Source: Candidatus Gastranaerophilales bacterium (GTDB lineage: Bacteria; Cyanobacteriota; Vampirovibrionia; Gastranaerophilales; Gastranaerophilaceae). Taken from it: a stretch of 47,960 nucleotides of DNA. Position numbers and translations under genes: made by a program. The notes below the pieces were generated by a model. It saw only the letters and a program-made list of their open reading frames with translations. It had not been told where the DNA came from and did no database searches. Below, in pieces: positions 26,933 to 34,852 of the stretch. Location of the stretch: NCBI GenBank assembly GCA_944323195.1, contig CALURR010000011.1, positions 1 to 47,960 on the forward strand, given 5' to 3'. Every line of letters begins with the position of its first letter. Within the stretch, counting starts at the first letter, position 1.

Positions 26933-27565
26933 TTATATTTGCTCTTGAACTCTATTATAATTAATTGGAGAAGGTTTTATATTTTCACTTGCTCTTTTAA
27001 TATCCTCAAGAGTTCGAAAATGTATTGTGTCAACATTATTATAAGCATCCGCATTTAGTAAAATATCTTCGCTAAAATCAACTTCATATGCTGCTTTTAA
27101 GCCCAAACTTTGCGCAAGCTCTTTTGTCTTTTCGCTCTGCACAATCAAATTTAACCAAGGGCTGATTTTTTTGATTGCCTCAATTATGACTTTGGCTTCA
27201 TCTTCACTATTATTAAGAGTGTCTTTTAAAGCCCCATGGCATCTTACTTGCTCAATTTCAAGGTCATATGTTTTTGCATAAGCAACAATAGCGCCAACCT
27301 GATAAATAACAACGGCTTCCAATTCTTCTTTTGATAAATCCATTTTTCTTTTACCAAAACCTTGAATATCAGGATAACCAATATGTGCTCCAAGAGCTAT
27401 ATTATTTTCCTGACAAAACAATAATGCGCTTCTTATTTTCATAGGGTCGCCGGAATGAAAACCTGCCGCAATATTAATCGAACTTGCATATTTTGCAATT
27501 TCAAGCTCTAAATCATTTTCATATATTCCATACGATTGCGCTACATCACAATTAAAATCAAACAA
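26933..27565 (-). CDS. Divergent LamB/YcsF (5-oxoprolinase subunit A-like) protein
   Basis: 210 residues from a TTG (27565) that sits 5 nt after GGAGAG, the best ribosome binding site in the region; the longer frame to 27604 would use another TTG with no site. Homology to PxpA is clear but the signatures are altered: NCDVAQSYG where the family has NCDLGES-G, AAGFHSGDP for ACGFHAGDP, GAHIGYPD for GAHPGYPD, and RCHGALKD for KPHGALYN. The C-terminal end lacks the usual VHGD segment, and the protein is about 40 residues shorter than PxpA. pxpB and pxpC are absent. Activity as a 5-oxoprolinase subunit is therefore doubtful; it may act on another lactam or have become a binding protein. Confidence 0.78.
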   Translation of the reverse strand: MFDFNCDVAQSYGIYENDLELEIAKYASSINIAAGFHSGDPMKIRSALLFCQENNIALGAHIGYPDIQGFGKRKMDLSKEELEAVVIYQVGAIVAYAKTYDLEIEQVRCHGALKDTLNNSEDEAKVIIEAIKKISPWLNLIVQSEKTKELAQSLGLKAAYEVDFSEDILLNADAYNNVDTIHFRTLEDIKRASENIKPSPINYNRVQEQI

Positions 27566-27595
27566 TTTATCTCTCCATAATTTAATTTTTAAAGC

Positions 27596-27601
27596 ATTAT
27601 A
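27596..27601 (-). promoter_or_regulatory. -10 element of the pxpA-yvcK-pan operon
   Basis: TATAAT on the minus strand, 30 nt before the TTG start and about 20 nt before the GGAGAG site. The -35 region is weak. Confidence 0.45.
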
Positions 27602-27828
27602 CAATGCACATTATAGCTAAATTATACAATGAATAACAATAAAAGAAGAAAATATTCAACAAAAATTTATATTTGTTTACCTTTTAAAAATTAAAAACAC
27701 AAGCAAAAATAAGCATTGAAAAATACCGACTATTCCCATAAATTACACCACCATCTATACCCAATAAGGGAATTACTTTTCTTAATAACCTTTGCTAATT
27801 TATATCTGTAGATTTGAAAGGTTTAAAA

Positions 27829-28407
27829 ATGAAGAAATTTTTATTTTACTGCTTGGCTTTTGCTCTTCTAGGTTCTGTCAGTTATGCAAATAGCTGCTCT
27901 GATTGTAAAAAAATGCCTGATACAACCCCTCAACAAAACTCTTGCGCAAAAGAAACAATGAAGAGCTGCGACAAATGCACTCTTGATGAAGACGACGAAT
28001 ATTGCGTGTATAACCAATGCTTTTTTGATAAACAATTCAAAAAAATGAAAGCCGCACTATGCTTAACAAAGCAACAAGAATGTAATATTGATGAACTATA
28101 TAAAGAATTTAAGGCAGATATGGAAATATATCATGCTAAATATACAGAAGCAAAAAATTGCTTATTAAATAAAATCGAATGTGCTAATGACTGCACAAAT
28201 TATAAAGATGAACTAGAAACCCTAAAAGGCATAAAACAAGACGTAAAAGAAAGATGTAAATGTTTTGATAAAGATGTAAAGGCACAACTTTGCAAAAATC
28301 AAATGAAAGATTATCGAAAATTTAAAAGAACAGAAAAAAGAAAAATGAAAAAAATCTTCAAATATGGAAAAATTTACAAATTACCATGTACAAATTGTTC
28401 TAATTAA
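27829..28407 (+). CDS. Secreted cysteine-rich protein, possibly LTxxQ/CpxP-like
   Basis: 192 residues from the ATG at 27829, which follows GAAAGGTTTAAAA; an upstream in-frame TTG at 27814 lies before that site. Signal peptide MKKFLFYCLAFALLGSVSYA is followed by a mature chain with about 17 cysteines, many in CxxC or isolated pairs (SCSDC, KSCDKC, RCKC, PCTNC). The middle is helical and charged, with LTKQQ at the start, which recalls the LTxxQ motif of CpxP/Spy periplasmic chaperones. Spy-like proteins lack this cysteine content, so that relation is tentative. A bidirectional terminator follows directly. Confidence 0.72.
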   Translation: MKKFLFYCLAFALLGSVSYANSCSDCKKMPDTTPQQNSCAKETMKSCDKCTLDEDDEYCVYNQCFFDKQFKKMKAALCLTKQQECNIDELYKEFKADMEIYHAKYTEAKNCLLNKIECANDCTNYKDELETLKGIKQDVKERCKCFDKDVKAQLCKNQMKDYRKFKRTEKRKMKKIFKYGKIYKLPCTNCSN

Positions 28408-28410
28408 CAA

Positions 28411-28434
28411 AAAAGCCCTGAAAACAGGGCTTTT
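28411..28434. terminator. Bidirectional rho-independent terminator
   Basis: Stem AAAAGCCCTG / CAGGGCTTTT (10 bp, 4-nt loop) lies between two convergent genes, with T-rich sequence on both sides (TTTTAGTTTATTTT on plus, TTTTTTG on minus). Confidence 0.92.
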
Positions 28435-28442
28435 AGTTTATT

Positions 28443-29309
28443 TTAATTTTTAGGTATCAAAAACGTTCCATCAATTTTAATTTTTGAATTTGCAATTTTA
28501 ACACTATCTATATCCATTTCGCCTTTTATTGATTTATCTATGTCCATTGCAAAAGACAAGGGATCTAACATATTAATAACAGGAATTAAATTATTATATT
28601 TTGCTTTAACATTGTTAAAATCTAAATCACATAGCTCAATATTACCATCTTCAACTTTTAAATTGGCCCCGATTGTAATTTTGATTGGTTTTATACGATT
28701 TTTAAAAATATTAATAGTCTCAAGTCCTGCCAAAGGCAAAATATTATATGTGATTTCCAGTTTATCATCTTTTATTTTAATATTTGAATTTTTAATCTGA
28801 ATTAAAGATGAAATTGTATTATCAGCATTCATTTTATCAATTACTTTTTGATAAGAGCTTTCTTTTAATAATCTGTCTAAGTCATCTTGAGTAATCGAAG
28901 CAGAATATTTTAGAGCTAAATTTTCATCAAAAATCAAAGTTTTATCTTTATAGCTCACTTTATTATAAGGACATATTGTCTCAATAATAACATCAGACAT
29001 ATATACGCCACTATAAAAAATATTATCTGCAGTAGCTTTTAGAGATTTAAACTCGCCATTTTTTACATTTGTGCCAAAAAAACTATCAATTTTTACGTCA
29101 AACTTTGAATTAGTTTCTTTTTTTAATGCCTTAGCAATTTGAGCTTCAACAATATTTCTGGATATTAAATTATAGCCCGAGATACTTGCAATATTACCTA
29201 AAAATGTTTTATTGGCAGAATTTGTTGAACAAAATTCACTGCAATCTTTGGCAAAAGATGAACTCATACCAAAAATCAAAGCCATAGATAAAAATAAAAC
29301 TTTTTTCAT
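28443..29309 (-). CDS. Secreted DUF2993/LmeA-like lipid-binding protein
   Basis: 288 residues. A signal peptide (MKKVLFLSMALIFGMSSSFA) is followed by an N-terminal Cys-containing stretch and then a beta-rich domain. Its pattern fits DUF2993 (LmeA, tubular lipid-binding relatives common in cyanobacteria and actinobacteria): ISRNIVEAQIAKALKKET, an alternating FDVKIDSFFG, LKATADNIFYSGVYMSDV and closing VKIANSKIKIDG. The start follows AGAGGGAAGT. Inference: a periplasmic lipid carrier or membrane-maintenance protein. It is separated from its convergent neighbour by the strong bidirectional terminator. Confidence 0.7.
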   Translation of the reverse strand: MKKVLFLSMALIFGMSSSFAKDCSEFCSTNSANKTFLGNIASISGYNLISRNIVEAQIAKALKKETNSKFDVKIDSFFGTNVKNGEFKSLKATADNIFYSGVYMSDVIIETICPYNKVSYKDKTLIFDENLALKYSASITQDDLDRLLKESSYQKVIDKMNADNTISSLIQIKNSNIKIKDDKLEITYNILPLAGLETINIFKNRIKPIKITIGANLKVEDGNIELCDLDFNNVKAKYNNLIPVINMLDPLSFAMDIDKSIKGEMDIDSVKIANSKIKIDGTFLIPKN

Positions 29310-29461
29310 ACTTCCCTCTTTTTTCCTTTAATTATATGACCAAGAAGATTTAAGAATATAAATATGTAAAGTTTTTTTAACAAAACAATAAAAATCATAA
29401 AGTTTTTATTCGTTTCTTCCGTCAATATACATGTAAGGACGACATATTTTAGCGAGGTTAT

Positions 29462-29620
29462 ATGATGTTGGAATTATTAAGTCTTGTATTTTTCGGAATG
29501 ATTGTTTATACATTTTTAGTAATTATTCCCACAACTGTTGAAATGCTTGCAACAGATGAGTTTAAATGTGCATATTTTTCACATTTAGCTTCAAAAAGCG
29601 TAAACTCCTATGGCAAATAG
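29462..29620 (+). CDS. Small single-helix membrane protein (52 aa)
   Basis: A short open frame that begins ATGATGTTGGAA after GCGAGGTTAT, a good ribosome binding site for either of two adjacent ATGs. The product starts MMLELLSLVFFGMIVYTFLV, a hydrophobic segment to about residue 25, followed by a short polar tail (TTVEMLATDEFKCAYFSH and onward) ending YGK. It fills an otherwise empty gap, and its stop lies inside a hairpin shared with the convergent gene. There is no recognisable family; coding status rests on the site, the helix-plus-tail design and the fit to the gap. Confidence 0.55.
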   Translation: MMLELLSLVFFGMIVYTFLVIIPTTVEMLATDEFKCAYFSHLASKSVNSYGK

Positions 29621-29630
29621 CCTATAGGAG
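29603..29630. terminator. Hairpin spanning both convergent stop codons
   Basis: AACTCCTAT-GGC pairs with GCC-TATAGGAGTT (12 bp with one bulged base, 5-nt loop). It covers the stop of the small membrane ORF and the stop of the HExxH protein. There is no clean U-run on either side, so this is a likely but weak bidirectional terminator. Confidence 0.45.
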
Positions 29631-30257
29631 TTCTTCAAAACCATAAGAACGTTCTGGCAAATTTTGGTATCCTTTATTTGTTACAACAAATTTATAGATA
29701 TATTTGCTTGAATAATCTCCTCTAACAAACAGCTTTTTAATAACATTCTCACGCTCAACTAAAGGGTGTGAGATTTTTTCTAATTCGGGGTTATCCTCTG
29801 TAAGCTGTGTCCACACTGCTGCTTCCAATGTCCAAGCATAAGTTTCTTCATTTATTGAATTATGTTCATCCTGATGGATTGCTTCATGAGCCAATATTGC
29901 ACTTAGGGCTTCAATTGGAGCATCTTTATGTTTTTCATTAATATAAATAAAAAGATTTTTTTTCTTTTTCCACCCTAAAGCATCAAAATTCATATACATA
30001 GGATTAATCGTAGCTAAATTTAAAAATTCAATTTGAATAGGACGTTCTGTTAGATTTTTTCCTAAAATTGCTTCTTTTGAATATTTTCCTGTGGTTCTGT
30101 CTAAAAGCTCAATAGCCTTTATTACATTTTCATCTTGTGATACTTTTTTATATTTTTTTAGAGTTTCTTCGTCAAGAGGTTTGTTTAAATCAATTGCATA
30201 GCAATTTCCCAAACCAAACAACAATAGCGCAAATATAGATAATAATTTCTTCTTCAT
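29622..30257 (-). CDS. Secreted zincin-like (HExxH) protein
   Basis: 211 residues with a signal peptide (MKKKLLSIFALLLFGLGNCYA). The central motif ILAHEAIHQDEHNSINEE contains HExxH (H124, E125, H128) followed by Glu candidates for a third zinc ligand (E137/E138), a gluzincin-like arrangement. The rest (RPIQIEFLNLATINPMY, WKKKKNLFIYINEKHKDAP) does not match a family I can name. It is short for a protease, so it may be a cell-surface peptidase with a minimal fold. The ATG follows GAGGATTT; a TATAAT lies about 40 nt upstream. Confidence 0.68.
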   Translation of the reverse strand: MKKKLLSIFALLLFGLGNCYAIDLNKPLDEETLKKYKKVSQDENVIKAIELLDRTTGKYSKEAILGKNLTERPIQIEFLNLATINPMYMNFDALGWKKKKNLFIYINEKHKDAPIEALSAILAHEAIHQDEHNSINEETYAWTLEAAVWTQLTEDNPELEKISHPLVERENVIKKLFVRGDYSSKYIYKFVVTNKGYQNLPERSYGFEELL

Positions 30258-30374
30258 AAATCCTCAACCGATAATCTAGTCTATCAACATTATATACATA
30301 TATTTTTTATAAGGACAAATTAAAATAATTCAAAAAGATGTAGATAAGGTAAAATTATATGATAAAAAATATTT

Positions 30375-31343
30375 ATGACAGATAAAAACCAAAAAGCTTG
30401 CAGATTTTGCAACAATACATATAACAAAAAACACAAATCTTGCCCTCATTGCGGTTTTAGAGAACCAATGCAAATAGGATTTTGCTTTATTTTTGTATTA
30501 ATCATTCTAACCTCTCTAATTTTATATTTTTCAAGCGGAGGAAAATATCTTCAATTTAAACAAGAAATTTTATCCAAAAACCATTCAAAAATTGAAAACA
30601 ATTTAAAAGAAATTAGTCTAAGACCTCTGTGCAATCTATCATATTTATCAAAAGATGAAATTTTTTCAAAAAGAATTGATTATGTTAAAAATTCGGTTGT
30701 TTTCAATGATAAAACCTATAAACCAAATCAAAATGTTTATCAAATTGAAGATAAATTACCTTGGATTGCTGCAGACAAAATTTCAAAATACGGATTAAAG
30801 AATAATCCTAATATTGCTAATGGGCTTTCAAGACATTCTATTTCAGTTAATAATCCTGAAATATTAATAAGCTTCATTGTACCTGATTATTCCACGAAAA
30901 AAAATAAAAAATACAATGAAGACGACTATTTGCTTCCCAAAAAAGCCCTTTGGGATTTTAAGAACAAAACAATAAAAACTTACTTTAATTTTAGCGCTTT
31001 TTCAAATATTAACCCCGATTTTTCAACTGCTCCAATGTATATAGACGAAACAAACGCTAGAGATTTAGGATTTAATTGGATTTTAGCAGATGAAACCCAA
31101 GGCATAATGTTTGAAAATATGACAAACAATATTTCAATAAGACCCTACAAAATTAAAGGTTGTTATAAAAAAGGTGATGGCTGCGGACTAAAAGAAGGCT
31201 GTAATAATTATTCACCGTACCAAGAAGAAATGGTTTTTAGAATTTTAGAAAAAAATTCATACATTAAGATAAAAATGTGGAAAAACAAACCAAAAAGATT
31301 AAATAAAAAACCTGATATTATCTATGAAATGTATTTTGAATAA
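30375..31343 (+). CDS. Zinc-ribbon membrane protein of unknown function
   Basis: 322 residues. An N-terminal zinc ribbon (CRFCNNTYNKKHKSCPHCGF: two CxxC pairs 14 residues apart) is followed directly by one membrane segment (about 33-54) and a large extracytoplasmic domain. That domain has aromatic-rich stretches (NARDLGFNWILADETQGIMF) and a Cys cluster (GCYKKGDGCGLKEGCNNY). The ribbon would lie in the cytoplasm. Upstream is only a weak TATGAT 11 nt before the ATG and no Shine-Dalgarno. No family is recognised for the outer domain. Confidence 0.68.
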   Translation: MTDKNQKACRFCNNTYNKKHKSCPHCGFREPMQIGFCFIFVLIILTSLILYFSSGGKYLQFKQEILSKNHSKIENNLKEISLRPLCNLSYLSKDEIFSKRIDYVKNSVVFNDKTYKPNQNVYQIEDKLPWIAADKISKYGLKNNPNIANGLSRHSISVNNPEILISFIVPDYSTKKNKKYNEDDYLLPKKALWDFKNKTIKTYFNFSAFSNINPDFSTAPMYIDETNARDLGFNWILADETQGIMFENMTNNISIRPYKIKGCYKKGDGCGLKEGCNNYSPYQEEMVFRILEKNSYIKIKMWKNKPKRLNKKPDIIYEMYFE

Positions 31344-31366
31344 TTTTTTTGTTATAAAATAAGGCT

Positions 31367-31705
31367 ATGATTAAATATATTAGCCCGATAATTTTATTGA
31401 TAATATCTAATGTTTTTATGACTTTTGCTTGGTATGGTCATCTAAAATTCAAAAGCACGGCTCTTTGGACAGTTATAATTGTTTCATGGCTCATTGCTTT
31501 TTTAGAATATTGTTTTCAAGTACCTGCCAATAGATTAGGCAGCGAAGTATATAACGTTGTGCAGCTAAAAACTATTCAAGAAGTAATAACTCTTAGTGTT
31601 TTTAGTATTTTTAGCGTTCTATATTTAAAAGAACATTTCAGATGGAATTATCTGGTTGGATTTATATTTATAGTTCTAGCTGTATTTTTCATATTTAAAA
31701 AATAG
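31367..31705 (+). CDS. DUF486 small membrane protein
   Basis: 112 residues with four hydrophobic helices. The family signature runs FMTFAWYGHLKFKSTALW, then SWLIAFLEYCFQVPANRLG, and LKTIQEVITLSVFSIFS. DUF486 belongs to the drug/metabolite transporter (small multidrug resistance-like) fold group; the substrate is unknown. AAGG lies close to the ATG and TATAAA just upstream, so the leader is very short. It is followed 9 nt later by an MFS transporter gene, likely one transcript. Confidence 0.88.
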   Translation: MIKYISPIILLIISNVFMTFAWYGHLKFKSTALWTVIIVSWLIAFLEYCFQVPANRLGSEVYNVVQLKTIQEVITLSVFSIFSVLYLKEHFRWNYLVGFIFIVLAVFFIFKK

Positions 31706-31714
31706 GAAAACATT

Positions 31715-32959
31715 ATGTCACTTCATCAAAAACATGGTCTAAGATTTATTTTAATTGTTATTTCGACATTGTTTTATTTTTTAGCCAATGTTCAGCGTGC
31801 TGCAATCCCAGGGGCAATATTTGATTTATTGCAAAATGACTTTATGATAAACGCTTCAAAAGTTACTCTTTTGGGAGCAATATTTTGCTACATATATGCA
31901 CTAACTCAGCTTATTGTCGGTTTAATGGTAGATAAACTTGGCGGTTTTAGAGTGGCTGCTATAGGAAGTATTGTTTTTACAATTGGCGCTTTAATTTTTC
32001 CACATTCACAAAGCCTTTTAGGGCTATATTTATCAAGAGCCTTAGTTGGTTTTGGTGCAGCAACATTTTATTTAAGCACAATAAGAGAAGTCAAAAAATA
32101 TGCTAAAGATTCAAATTTTTCTTTAGCTGTTTCTTATATTCTTTTTATAGGCTATAGCGGCGGAATTATAGCAAATGCACCTTTTGTTTTATGTGTAAAT
32201 GAAATAGGATGGAGAAATTCATTGTATCTCATTGGATTTTTTACCTTATTTTTAACAATTTTATATTTAATAATTTTATTAATTTTTAAGCCCGTCCATA
32301 TCGAAAAAGAAACAAAATTCTCCCTATCGCCTTTTAGGGAAATTCTAAGCAAAAAAGAAAATATCAACCTTTTTATTTTCGGCTCTGTAAATTATGGTTT
32401 ATATTACGTGCTACAAAGCGTTATAGGGAAAAAATTCTTAGAAGATTTTTGCTATTTTGATGTAAATACTGCCGCATTAATTTTATCAATAATGGCAATA
32501 GTTTCCTCTTTTGCAGGAACAATAACCGCTTTTATTTCAAAAACAATACACAATAAAAGAGCAATAATATTTAAAATTTATTCAATTTTATCTTTATTAT
32601 CTATTTTAAGCATATGTCTATTCTTGGCTTTTGACATCCATTCAAAAATAATTGCACTAATATTTTGCATACCGTCTTTTATAGGAAGCATTTCACCATT
32701 GTTAATTTTAACTCTGCATTTAATAAACCGTTATGAAGTTTCGGCAACCGCTGTTTCAATCCAAAATTTCGGTTTTTTCATGATGGTTGGACTTTTGGGC
32801 ATGATTGCAGGTATGCTAATGAATGTTTTTGAGCCGATTAAACACAACAATATTATGGTATATTCTAACGAATCATACTTATTGGTATTTGGATTATTCT
32901 TCATTTTAAGCATACTGGAAGTTATATGTGCTTTTAGAACAAAAGACAATTACCGCTAA
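31715..32959 (+). CDS. MFS transporter
   Basis: 414 residues with about twelve hydrophobic helices in two six-helix halves. The loop between helices 2 and 3 carries the MFS motif-A pattern (GLMVDKLGGFRV). Helix 4 contains LSRALVGFGAATFYLSTIREV, close to sugar-phosphate/nitrate-type MFS members. The ATG follows AGGAAAACATT. The substrate cannot be read from the sequence. Its TAA is interlocked with the TAG of the convergent U32 gene through CTAA. Confidence 0.88.
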   Translation: MSLHQKHGLRFILIVISTLFYFLANVQRAAIPGAIFDLLQNDFMINASKVTLLGAIFCYIYALTQLIVGLMVDKLGGFRVAAIGSIVFTIGALIFPHSQSLLGLYLSRALVGFGAATFYLSTIREVKKYAKDSNFSLAVSYILFIGYSGGIIANAPFVLCVNEIGWRNSLYLIGFFTLFLTILYLIILLIFKPVHIEKETKFSLSPFREILSKKENINLFIFGSVNYGLYYVLQSVIGKKFLEDFCYFDVNTAALILSIMAIVSSFAGTITAFISKTIHNKRAIIFKIYSILSLLSILSICLFLAFDIHSKIIALIFCIPSFIGSISPLLILTLHLINRYEVSATAVSIQNFGFFMMVGLLGMIAGMLMNVFEPIKHNNIMVYSNESYLLVFGLFFILSILEVICAFRTKDNYR

Positions 32960-34737
32960 GGAGCCAAAATAACCATTTCGCAATTTTTGCAATCAAATTT
33001 CAGAGGATATTTAACATTTTTTTCGTCCAGCAAAAACAATTCCTCTGAACTCTTGCAACCCAAAGTTGCTCTTTTAAGACAGTGTTTTGTTCTCATGAGT
33101 TCTTTATTTTTGTGATTTTCAATGCTTTCAAAACTTCTTTCTAATACCTTACAACCACAAAGCTCATAAAATTCGCAAGCCGAATTATTATGAACATTTA
33201 AACGATAATCGCCTTCCTCAATTGGAAATTGAGCTATATCAACAGGCTTTTGTTTTTTTGTTTTATAGTTAGAAAGAATTTTTTGACTCAACTTATCTAA
33301 AATTTCTCGCCTTAATTCATTCAATATTGAAACAGGCAAAAAGCCTAATTTATCTGTTTTAAAAATTATTTTTTCAACAAAATAAGGGCTATCTTGAGTT
33401 TTTGATAAAGCTTTAATATAATTTTCTTTCATTTTTTCTTGGTTATTTGCAAATTCTTTAAAAAAATAATTCAACTCAACTTTGGTTGAATTTTCATCTT
33501 TTAAAACAAATTTATTTTCTTCTATTGTAAAAATAACTTTTAATTTTCTTCTTGTTTTAGAATTTTCAAGAGTTTTATTGAATTTTGTATCTATATTTCT
33601 ATAAACTTCATCACCCTTTTTTAGATTTATTTTTTTATTCGGAAAAATTTTAACGCCATCTTTTGTTTTTTCAATTTTATTTACAAGACAGCCCTGCAAT
33701 TCATCTTGCACAACAAAACACAGACCATCTTGCGGATTTAGTTCTTCTTTTGTTTTGATTGTAAAATTTTTATCGTTTATCGACACGATACTGCCAACAT
33801 ATTCACCCATTGATTTTGGAGTTATGAAATTAAAAATCTTATCCTTTCTATTAAACAAATAATCATCACAATACCCTCTATTAAAAGTTTTATTAGGGTT
33901 TGGAGTGAAATCTTCCATAACTTCTCCAAAAGAAACTCGAGGATATTTTTTTAAAAGATTATGATAATAAAGAACAATGTTTTTTACATAATTTTCATCT
34001 TTTAATCTGCCTTCGATTTTAAAGCTAATAATCCCTGCTTTTATTAATTTATCTAAATGTTTGGATAAATTATTATCCTTCAAAGACAATAAATATTTAT
34101 TTTTTAAAATATAATTCCCTTTTTTATCAACAAGAGAATATTTCTTTCTGCACGCTTGGGCGCATTCTCCTTTATTTGCACTTCTTTTGCCAATATATTG
34201 CGACATATAACATTGACCGGAATAACAAACACACAATGCACCATGTACAAAATGTTCAAGCTCAATATTTGTGTTTTTGTGAATTTTTTCAATTTCTTCT
34301 ATGGGCAATTCTCTTGCTAAAATTGCTCTTTTAAAATTCACATCTTGCAAAAATTCAACCTTTCCAAGACTCCTATTATCACATTGAGTGCTTGCATGAA
34401 GAACTATCGGAGGAAGTTTATTTTCAAAAGCAAGTTTTAAAATACCAAAATCTTGAATAATTAAAGCATCCACTTTAATTTCATAAAGTTCATTAATCAA
34501 TTTTTCACATTCAATTAACTCGTCATCATTTAAAATAGTGTTAAGGGTAACATACACTTTAACATTAAATAAATGAGCATAATCAACAATTTTTTTTATA
34601 TCTGCAATTGAATTTGAGGCATTTTTTCTCGCTCCAAAACTAACTGCGCCGATATAAACAGCATCAGCGCCACAATTAATGGCAGCTATAGCACAATCAT
34701 AATTTTGAGCAGGAGCTAAAAGTTCTAATTTTTCCAT
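32956..34737 (-). CDS. U32-family peptidase / RlhA-like protein
   Basis: 593 residues from the ATG at 34737 (MEKLELLAPAQNYDCAIAAI), preferred over a start six residues earlier because it matches the U32 opening and lies 6 nt after TATAAT. The N-terminal barrel is typical: NCGADAVYIGA, FGARKNASN, HASTQCDNR. The Cys signature (HGALCVCYSGQC, then ANKGECAQACRKKY) likely binds an iron-sulfur cluster, as in E. coli RlhA, which hydroxylates 23S rRNA. A further Cys-rich tail (ACEFYELCGCK, KHCLKRATLGCK, CKNCEM) is present. Whether it is a peptidase, an RNA-modifying enzyme or both is open; RlhA-like function is favoured. Confidence 0.88.
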   Translation of the reverse strand: MEKLELLAPAQNYDCAIAAINCGADAVYIGAVSFGARKNASNSIADIKKIVDYAHLFNVKVYVTLNTILNDDELIECEKLINELYEIKVDALIIQDFGILKLAFENKLPPIVLHASTQCDNRSLGKVEFLQDVNFKRAILARELPIEEIEKIHKNTNIELEHFVHGALCVCYSGQCYMSQYIGKRSANKGECAQACRKKYSLVDKKGNYILKNKYLLSLKDNNLSKHLDKLIKAGIISFKIEGRLKDENYVKNIVLYYHNLLKKYPRVSFGEVMEDFTPNPNKTFNRGYCDDYLFNRKDKIFNFITPKSMGEYVGSIVSINDKNFTIKTKEELNPQDGLCFVVQDELQGCLVNKIEKTKDGVKIFPNKKINLKKGDEVYRNIDTKFNKTLENSKTRRKLKVIFTIEENKFVLKDENSTKVELNYFFKEFANNQEKMKENYIKALSKTQDSPYFVEKIIFKTDKLGFLPVSILNELRREILDKLSQKILSNYKTKKQKPVDIAQFPIEEGDYRLNVHNNSACEFYELCGCKVLERSFESIENHKNKELMRTKHCLKRATLGCKSSEELFLLDEKNVKYPLKFDCKNCEMVILAP

Positions 34738-34743
34738 ACAAAC

Positions 34744-34749
34744 ATTATA
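34744..34749 (-). promoter_or_regulatory. -10 element of the U32 gene (leaderless type)
   Basis: TATAAT on the minus strand, then GTTTGT (6 nt), then the ATG at 34737; no Shine-Dalgarno. The -35 region is weak. Confidence 0.5.
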
Positions 34750-34852
34750 TAGCAAAAACTAACACTTAATTAATATATCCACTTGCAATATGATAGACAA
34801 AGAACTCATCTAATAGTATCATTCAATTAGGAAAGTATATTTTAAGATTAAG

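Noticed and set aside
31367-32959. DUF486-MFS pair as a dedicated drug-resistance operon
   Set aside because: Both are plausible transporters, but nothing in the sequence identifies a drug or a regulator, so no such function is claimed.
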